A stretch of DNA of 64,000 nt, taken from assembly GCA_963924555.1 (NCBI GenBank), contig OZ004585.1:4043488-4107487 (forward strand), read 5' to 3'. A program made the position numbers and the translations under genes. The DNA is from Crambe crambe (Eukaryota > Porifera > Demospongiae > Poecilosclerida > Crambeidae). Of the stretch, positions 47,101-56,100 are shown in pieces (position 1 is the stretch's first letter; each line of letters begins with the position of its first letter). The notes below the pieces were generated by a model. It worked only from the letters and a program-made list of their open reading frames with translations, did no database searches and was not told the origin of the DNA.

Positions 47101-50100
47101 GATCTTTTCTACTCGTTGATCCTCGAAAGAGTCGATGAAAAAGGAGACACTAAGGAGCACAGCACTCGACTAATTCAGTTAGGAAGCCATCTTTTCTATA
47201 ATACGCATGCGCATGTATTTGATATCCAATTATTCGAAATTATAATATTATTCAGCTGCCTCTAGCTAGCTAGCTAGGTATAGGTATATGTAGCTAGAAT
47301 AATGATGATGATGATGATAGACTACTGTATCGACTCGGGGATTTAGATTCAACAAGGTAGACTCTATTTCAGCATCTTCTACCTCCACCTTGACTCGTTG
47401 ATAGTGATTGGGCTGGTATGCTATTGGAGAACTATTCTTCTTTCATCTGTCCCTGCATACACATAGAAGGATGAACTCTATACATAGCTAAAACCATAAA
47501 AGAGAGGGAAAAAAGACCAGGAACAAGTAAGGGAAAAAGCATTTCGTGAAATGAAAAAAGATGTAGGGATGACCACTGCACAAAAAAGTAAGGAAACAAG
47601 AAGGATGGAATCTTTGTTCTGTATATCCAGCCAACAATCCCTACATGTACGTACATTACTACACTATAATCTGAAGCTACCCGACGTATATGTAGGGATT
47701 GTTGGCTGGATATACAGAACAAAGATTCCATCCTTCTTGTTTCCTTACTTTTTTGTGCAGTGGTCATCCCTACATCTTTTTTCATTTCACGAAATGCTTT
47801 TTCCCTTATATATATATATGTTGGGCTTTGTAGTCATGTGGCTGGCAGTCGGATATATGTTGGGTTTTGTGGTCATGTGACTGACAGTCAGATAGCTATG
47901 TCGGGCTTTGTATAGTTGTATGACTATTTTATACTTGAAGCCAGTCCATAATTTTTATCCACTATTCATTTGTTTATCCTTAATTTACAGTTATAGTCCC
48001 CTGACAGCTCTTGGATATAGAAACAAGGATACTGAATATCAACTGATACAAGAAATAGATACTAGAATCACTATTTCAAGTGTAGGTTTATTGTACCAGC
48101 TACTCCAGCTAAGAATTAGCTACTCCTGTCAAGGTGTCTTCAGAATTAGTCATACAAATGTTTCTCTGACAATCTTATGTATCCAAATTTCATATAATTA
48201 TCACTGAAAATAAACAACAACAGCAATAATTATGATGTATAATAGTATAGAATGGCTAGCATCTTGGATTAGTACTGCTGTAGTATGCCTGGGAAGGGGA
48301 AAAATTATATATAAATATATAAATGTGCGCACCATGAAATAGCCAAATTCGCATGAAAAAAAAAGCACGTTTGCGTGATAGCGCGGATGATTTCTCGCGA
48401 TCTTCGCCATTCCGCTCGCGGATGAAGTTCGCGTGAATTGACGTGAATTGACGTAAATACACGTAGTTGCGCAAACATCGCTAGATTACGTGATTGCTCG
48501 CGCAAAGTTTAACACGGGTAGTGATCGTAATAGTGGATGCCATCAAATGGCCACATCCTGTGCAGGTGTTATATGAGGAGAACTGCTATTAATTGCCCCA
48601 CCCCTTTTATGAGGTAATATCCCGAAGATTATTTTCATACGAGGCCCAGTTAGATTTTAGGCTATCCCTACTTAACCTTTAGAAATTTTTTACGCTCACT
48701 TGTTTCTATCCTTTTTCTAAGTGCTTGAAGTCAAATGAGGGAGGCTGCAGTACAGTACTATACAAAGCCAGCTCTACATAAACCTTATCTTTTTCTTTTG
48801 TAGGTACATACAGTGTCTCTGGTTGAAGAATTTGTTTAGCTATTTAAGTTTCGTTGATATAAAACTTTACAGCAACAGCAATGTAAATGACATGTGCATG
48901 GCATGGTGAAGTGAACTGACTACACTACAGCCAAGTACTGGCTATAATGCTATGCTACTATAGGATGCGAGCATCTGTACTGTAATTCAGCAAGGAGTGA
49001 CTGGAACATCATCAGAAACCTTGGCTAGCTAAACTTAAGCCTACGTGGCTCCGCCCATAAGCCACGCCCCCTTCAAAATGGCGTAGAAAGATTAGCAGTG
49101 TTCCGAGTGCTATCATAGTTCCCAACTTTGAGAAACTAACTTCAGGGACACTAAATTCTACCACAAGTCACACCTACTTTTGAAGTCACGCCCCTGTACC
49201 ACGCCCATATTCTGGCTACTGACTGAAGACAGAAGGACTCAAGAACTGTGGAGAAGAACAGTTTTCATGAACCGACACTGAATTATTTGACCTTGTGCAC
49301 TGTTGATTGATACGTGCAGCTGTCTTAGCTAACTGCATCGTCTGAGTGCTGTGCAGTCAGTGTGGTGCATTCATTAGTGACTGGTCATGCTGTTAAGTAA
49401 ACAAACTACTGTAGTCTGTAGCACTAAAAAGAAGTTTCTGGGACAAACAATAGGCAGTTTACACTTCCGTGGCGGGACGGGACAGAGCTGATAAATCCGG
49501 GACTGTCCCGGACGTTTCGGGACAGTTGGGAACTATGTGCTATCGAATAGTGAAGTAGAGCCTTAGTCAAAACTAATAGCAAAAGATCAGCCTCTAGGTG
49601 CCGCTCTAACAGATGGCCAAAGCAGAATTTTGATGACTATAGCCAGTAAGTCGGTACGTCGATCTGATTATTATTATCCTTATTATTAGGCCACTATTTA
49701 TAGAATCCTAGTTTCCTGTCCAAGAAAGCATCCACAAGTGCTGCGGGCGGGCGGTTATTATAATTATTCTATTACTGCTTCGTTGTTTGTCTCAAGGGTC
49801 CTGTCTTCATCATTCACTAGTCTCGCGCCCCGCGAGACTAGTCATTCACCACGGGCTTTCCCAAAAAGAGCTGCATGTGAAGCCAAATGTGCGCGCTCTA
49901 CTGCGCGCATGAGCAATGGCAGGCGCTCGCTAGGCAGTAATAATATTTTTTGATGCGGTGACATTTTCAATACGCGGGCGGTGGACAGGAAACAATCATT
50001 CTATAAATAGTGGCCTTATAAAGAAAAAGGTCAATTTTAGACATCGATTTTTTCTTATGTTAGCGAATGAATTTTTGGTTTTTGAACATTCTCCTCTCTT

Positions 50101-53100
50101 CTTTGTAGATGTAATAATTCACTGTAGCCTTCTGAGAACCTGTAGAGTAAGGGTAGAAGAGAAAGAAGAGCTTTTAGTTTATACAGTCTTAATGACCTTT
50201 GACCTGCCATCCCTACTTAGAGAGTGCTAGCGCACTCTCTGATATATGACTGCCAGCCACATGACTACAATGCCCAACATAATAATTATATCAGACTGCC
50301 AGTCACAAGACCACAAAGCCCAACATATATAGCTATCAGACTGCCAGCCACATGACTACAAAGCCCAACATAATTTCAGACTGCCAGTCACATGACTACA
50401 TATATATGACTGCCAGCCACACAACTACAAAGCCCAACCTACAGTCACATGACCACAAATCCCAACATATAATCAGACAGCCTGTCACAAAGTATATCAG
50501 AAGCCTAACAGACTGCCTCACATCACTACAAAGGCCAGTACTAAACTCATGCCAGGGTATGAGAAGCACCTTCTCCTGCTATGGCTAGCCACAACTAACT
50601 TTATAGTTAGCTAGTAGTAAGTATGTAATTATAAAGCAAGATTAGCTAGTCTACTTACATAAAAAAAAGCTCAGTCCTTACCTAGTACCTGTCGATGCCA
50701 TGTGTACATTGCATCACGTGCACCTTGCTTATAATCTTGCGTTATTAAATAATACGCATAATTTTTAACTTGCGCATTTATATCCACCTATGTTGCATTG
50801 TTTTTTGCGCGAGATCATTAATGTGAATCCGCGGGAAAAGGGGCCAAAATAACGCGTAATCCGGCGCTATCAGGCGTGTCTTCGCGGTCATTTTGCACGC
50901 GATTTATCGCAATAATCCGCGTAAGCTCGCGCAATGTTTAACATGGGATGTTAATTTTCGGAGAATACAAACAGTATCCAGAAAATTACTGCAAACTCAG
51001 CATAAATTACCATAAAGAATGGCAGCTGGTTTAGTGTGAGTTGAGGCCCTTTTCTACAAAAGATGGTAAACGTGCATCGAAAGATATTCAAGCACATGGA
51101 AGGCTTATTCAAGAAGGTAATGATGCATGCTTATGAAGTAGCTAGTTGTAGTATCATTAGACTTCCTGAAGCTGAGAGTGCACCTAGTCCGAGTGTACAG
51201 GCTGAAAGTACCAGTGGAGAGAGTGGTCATATTCCATTTTTCCATGAATTAGGAATTTGATTTTTTTATGAATTGATAGTGCTAAGATGTATCATTCCTG
51301 CCTGCAAATTTTGTTTTGTTCTGAGAATTTTCTTGTGTATTTAATGTCATGCAAATTCCTACTTTTTTCACAAAATTACTTCCAACAGTGTTATTTCATT
51401 GCAAGACCCCAAGAAGACATTTCCCCCCATGGAAAGAGTACTACAACATTTGATCTTTCCTGAGCCTAGAGTCATGTGATATATTTCTACAGACTCGACT
51501 ATTTGGTGAACAGCTGACGTATACTAACACAGTATGGCAGCAAAGAAGTCAGAAATTGTGTTTGATCAATGCATGCACACACTTTATTGGAACAAGTTTG
51601 ATTTTTGATACAAGATAATATAGCTATACCATAAACATCTATTGAGTCAATGCATGTCTTATGAAGAGGAGAAATGGTTTTTGACCGCAATTAGTATTTT
51701 TATCAGCCATGATTTCATGCACTGAGAATTTATTTAAAAAGGTCTAGTAAAGTATTATTTATCAAGAGGAGGGTGAAGAAGTCGTTAAAGTTTCATATAA
51801 GAAGTTTTCAGAAGTCATGATAGCTCATAAGTGGAGAGTAACCAGCACACCAACACACCTGCTTCTTTTTTTCCATTAAAATTGTGCCCATTACGTCACT
51901 TCCGGTTTATGATTAAAAATTGACGGTGGCGATTCGACTGTCTACATCGCTTTGTATAAGCATGGTGGATAGTAGGGCTAGGCTTATTTAAGTGGATTGT
52001 AGACACTAGACATATCTAAGTGCTTTGTGGTAAGTACTTGCTTTCTATGCATGCAGCTGCCTGCCACTTACATAACTCAACAGCAAAGCACAAATCAACT
52101 ATCAGCTCAACATTTCTACAGCCTTTTGGGCAGCAGGCTCAAGGCTTAATAGTTATCTAAGTGGTTTGTAAGCACTAGGCTTATCTAAGTGCTTTGAGGT
52201 AAGCATTACAGTTTTCTATGTATGCAGCTGCCTGCCACTTACATATAAAACTCATCAAAATCTTCTGAAAGCACAAATGAATAGCTATCAGCACAAACGC
52301 CTATAGGAATACTTGCTCGCTGGCTCGCTGTGACTCAAATGTCAAATGTTGTACATTGCCCTAGTTGCAGCAAGCAAGCGCAGCGAGCGAGCTGACTCTC
52401 AGGTCATGACTCATTGAAATTGTAGATATATATATCTATGTCTACACTCCAAAATGCCCCAGGCGTAAGTACGGTAGGTACTAGGTGTCGTGCAATAGTA
52501 GTGCTCTGCGCATGCACAATGGCATGCTCCAATTGTAATCAAGCTAGATGGTTTTCTACAGCCTTTTGTCATAGAGGCGCTAGGCTTATCTAAGTGGATT
52601 GTAGGCGCTTGTTTTTATATCTAAGTGCTTGTGGTAAGTATTTACAGCTTTCTATGTATGGAGCTACCCGGTTGGAACCACAACTTACATGACTCTTGTC
52701 TCTGACAGCAATATGAAGCACTGGAGCCTATCAGCTGCTCACTTGCTCAAATGCTGCACATTGCTACAGTAGTATAGGCTTATTTAAGTACTTTGTTACA
52801 TATAAACTCAAGAGCAAAATCTTCTAAAGAGTTGTAGCACTAACTTGCTTGCTCGCTGGCTGTCTAAATTAATAATGTATCAAGTCAAAGTGAATTGTAG
52901 GCGCTTGGCTTATCTAAGTGCTTGTGGTAAGTATTTACAGCTTTTGATGCGGTGGAGCTTTCTGGTTGGAACCACCACTTACATGACTCTTGTCTCTGAC
53001 GCAATATCAAGCACTGGAGCCTATCATGCTCACTTGCTCACTGTCTAAACTAAACAGCAAAATCTTCTAAAGAGTTGTAGCACTAAAGAATACTTGCTTG

Positions 53101-56100
53101 CTCGCTCGCTGCCAACTGAATGTTGAACATTGCCCTAGTTTATTTATTAATTGGCTTTTTTTTTTTTGGTGTTTTCGTTTTGTTTTGTTTTTGTTGTTAT
53201 ATTTTGTCTGGCAGATGTGTCACAAATGCACCACACCAGCCTCATTTATACATGCATTCATGCTGCTACCTATTGACGATTCCTTTCGATAATCTTATCA
53301 GAGAGAGCGGTATGTATGGATGATGCGGAAGTTCCCCCACTTAGACTTAACAAAAGCTACTGTGAATGATTATCCGGCCTACTACAAAGTGCAGATTCAG
53401 AAATATGGCAAGCAGGTAAATTGTTATTATTCTTCTTAGACAACCATACGTATCTCTTGAACCACTCAAGCTACAGTTATGATTTCTGGATAAATCCACT
53501 CCAGCACAGCTACAATCTTTTGCACTCATCAATCCTTGGAAGAGTAGATGTAAAAGGAGACACTACGGAGCACAGTACTCTGACTAACTTAATTATTGGA
53601 AACCATTTTATCGATAATACGCATGTGCATGTATTTGATATCCAATTAATGTTACTCAGCTAACTAAGCTATGTGTGCTAGATCCTAGACTACTCAATTA
53701 ACTCGGGGATTTCAGATTCACCAATCCGTAGACTCTATTTGAGATTTCTCTGCATCCTCGACCTCCAAGTATAGCTAAATATTTCAAGCCTTGACTTGCT
53801 GATAAATAATCATTGGGTGGAAATGGGATCTACTTGCTAGCTAACAGTCTTAGAAATGTCTCGGTACAACTTCTGGTAGACTGCATATCAATAGTAGCTG
53901 TAGGCTAGACACTAAAGTTCAGGCATCATTTCTTTGATACTACAGCAGTCAAGTTAGTCTCACTTGAATTTTTTAATGATTTTATTATATGTTCTCTGTG
54001 CATCAAGACAGTATTCTACTAGAGTTTCTGTCATCTCGACCTGCAACTTTCTCGCCTAGCTGGCTTGTTCTGTTGTCACCATTCTTTGGTCTCTAATAAT
54101 TAGTCTTGCATCCATCTCTGTCATTGTTCTTTGTTCTCTTGTCGTTTTCTAAGATGGTAATACATCTACGTAGTCTGGAGTTGCTTGGCTCATTGTTCAG
54201 GGTTTTCTCATTGTCTCCTGGTTTATATTCCTCTGATCTGAAGCCTGAAATGCTAGGTCAGAGACAGAAGGAAGGGGGGGGGATTTAGAGGAGGTTCTTT
54301 GGGTTCTTAAGAACCCCCTGCCTCGCAGTAGAACTTGTAACTACGTATGGGCTAACTAAATAGCTGTACTCACCGCTAGCAGGCGCTAGACCTACTCTGA
54401 TCTCACGATCTCTCGTGCATATGCATACATTTGCTTATGTGTTAACGTAATTAAATGGGTGTGATTATTAAAAGTGGGCATGGATTCCTAAAAAATTTCC
54501 CCGCGCTTGCGCACAGATAAGAAAAGAACTTGCCTCATAAAAATTCTAGATCTTCCCCTGGGGGGACCACATGGCATGTTAGTGTGGTATAATGTAATTT
54601 TGTCTCGGCATCTGAGTGCTGAGACACAGTGCTGCTCACATGTTAGGTGTGCAGATGATGTAGCTACAGTAAATGTCAGCAATCATACCCTCCCCCCCCC
54701 CCTCCCTCCCTACACACAATCTGGAAAATAGCTCACACTAAGTCTTCTACTCGTGCTAGATATGGGACTGCAAAATTCTAACTTGCCAATCAATACAATG
54801 CAAGATCCTATTCTTGCTTGTAATCAGAGATCCATGCTGCACCTGTTTACTAATCGCTCAAGCCCAAAAAATTCACTTAGTTAAACCAAAGAATTGATAA
54901 AGCAATTCATTCTAACCAGAAATCTAACCAGCAATAGTACTGCAGTTGTTTTTAATAAGTACTTCCGTTACTCTTCATTCCCTACTAGTTGAGTCCACAC
55001 TACCACTGGTAAACAGCATCACTTTTCATTCCCTTAATAAAGTGATCCTAATGATCCTAATGTAAGCTATAGTACTACTAGTTGAGATCACATAGTGCAG
55101 GCTCTTGTGTGTGGGTGTAAAGAGTTTCTGATTATGAACCGAGTGGGTATGCATGACCAAACCAATACATAATACTAGATTTATATGCCAAAGCCTTCTA
55201 TAGCTAGCCAATATCATTGAACCTGGAGGATCCATGGCTAAGCCATCTGAATATACTAAGTACTATTAGCTATTAATTATCTGCTTTTGTAGAGCTTCAT
55301 AATTATTTTGTTATTCAGCAAGCAAGTGCAGCGAGCGAGCTGACTCTCAGGTCATGACTCATTGAAATTGTAAATATATCTATGTCTACACTCCAAAATG
55401 CCCCAGGCATATCAGGGGCGGATCCAGGGATTTTGAAGGGAGGGGACATTTTAGAACCGCGCATAAGCGCAGAGAAAATTTCCAAAAAAATCACGCCCAC
55501 TTTTAATTGGAAATACCCACTTTAATAGGATGTGCTTTATTTTGAAGTTCATAAACAAGCGAAGATTAGCTAGTTTACTGCAACTTACACCGTGCCAGCG
55601 AAGGTTAGCTAGTTAAGCTACCGCAACTTGCACCGTGCCTAGCTGTAGGAGCGAAGGTTAGCTAGTTAAGCTACCACAACTTACAATACTTAATTTATAA
55701 AAGGGGGGGGGGCATCTGCCCCAAATGCCCCTCCCTTGGATCTGCCCCTGCATATGTACTTACACTGGTTTCTAAGTGCTTGTGGTAAGCATTTACAGCT
55801 TTCTACGTATGGAGCTTCCTGGTTGGAACCATGCATGACTCTTGTCTCTGACAGCAATATCAAGCACTATAGAGCCTATCAGCTGCTCACTGTCAATGCT
55901 GCACATTGCTATAGTAGTAGTTGTAGAGGCTCTAGGCTTAATTATCTAAGTGCTTTGTTATGTATAAACTCAACAACAAAATCATCTAAAGAGTTAAAGC
56001 ACTAAATTAAAGAATACTTGCTTGGTCACTCCATAGATATACTAGACTACGTACATAGGATTGGAAACAGGGCATGTGTGCGTATAATTTATAGACCATC

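Noticed and set aside
47551-47880. Paired plus and minus ORFs starting with the same residues
   Set aside because: They arise because the foldback MITE is palindromic; present in every copy and not conserved beyond it.
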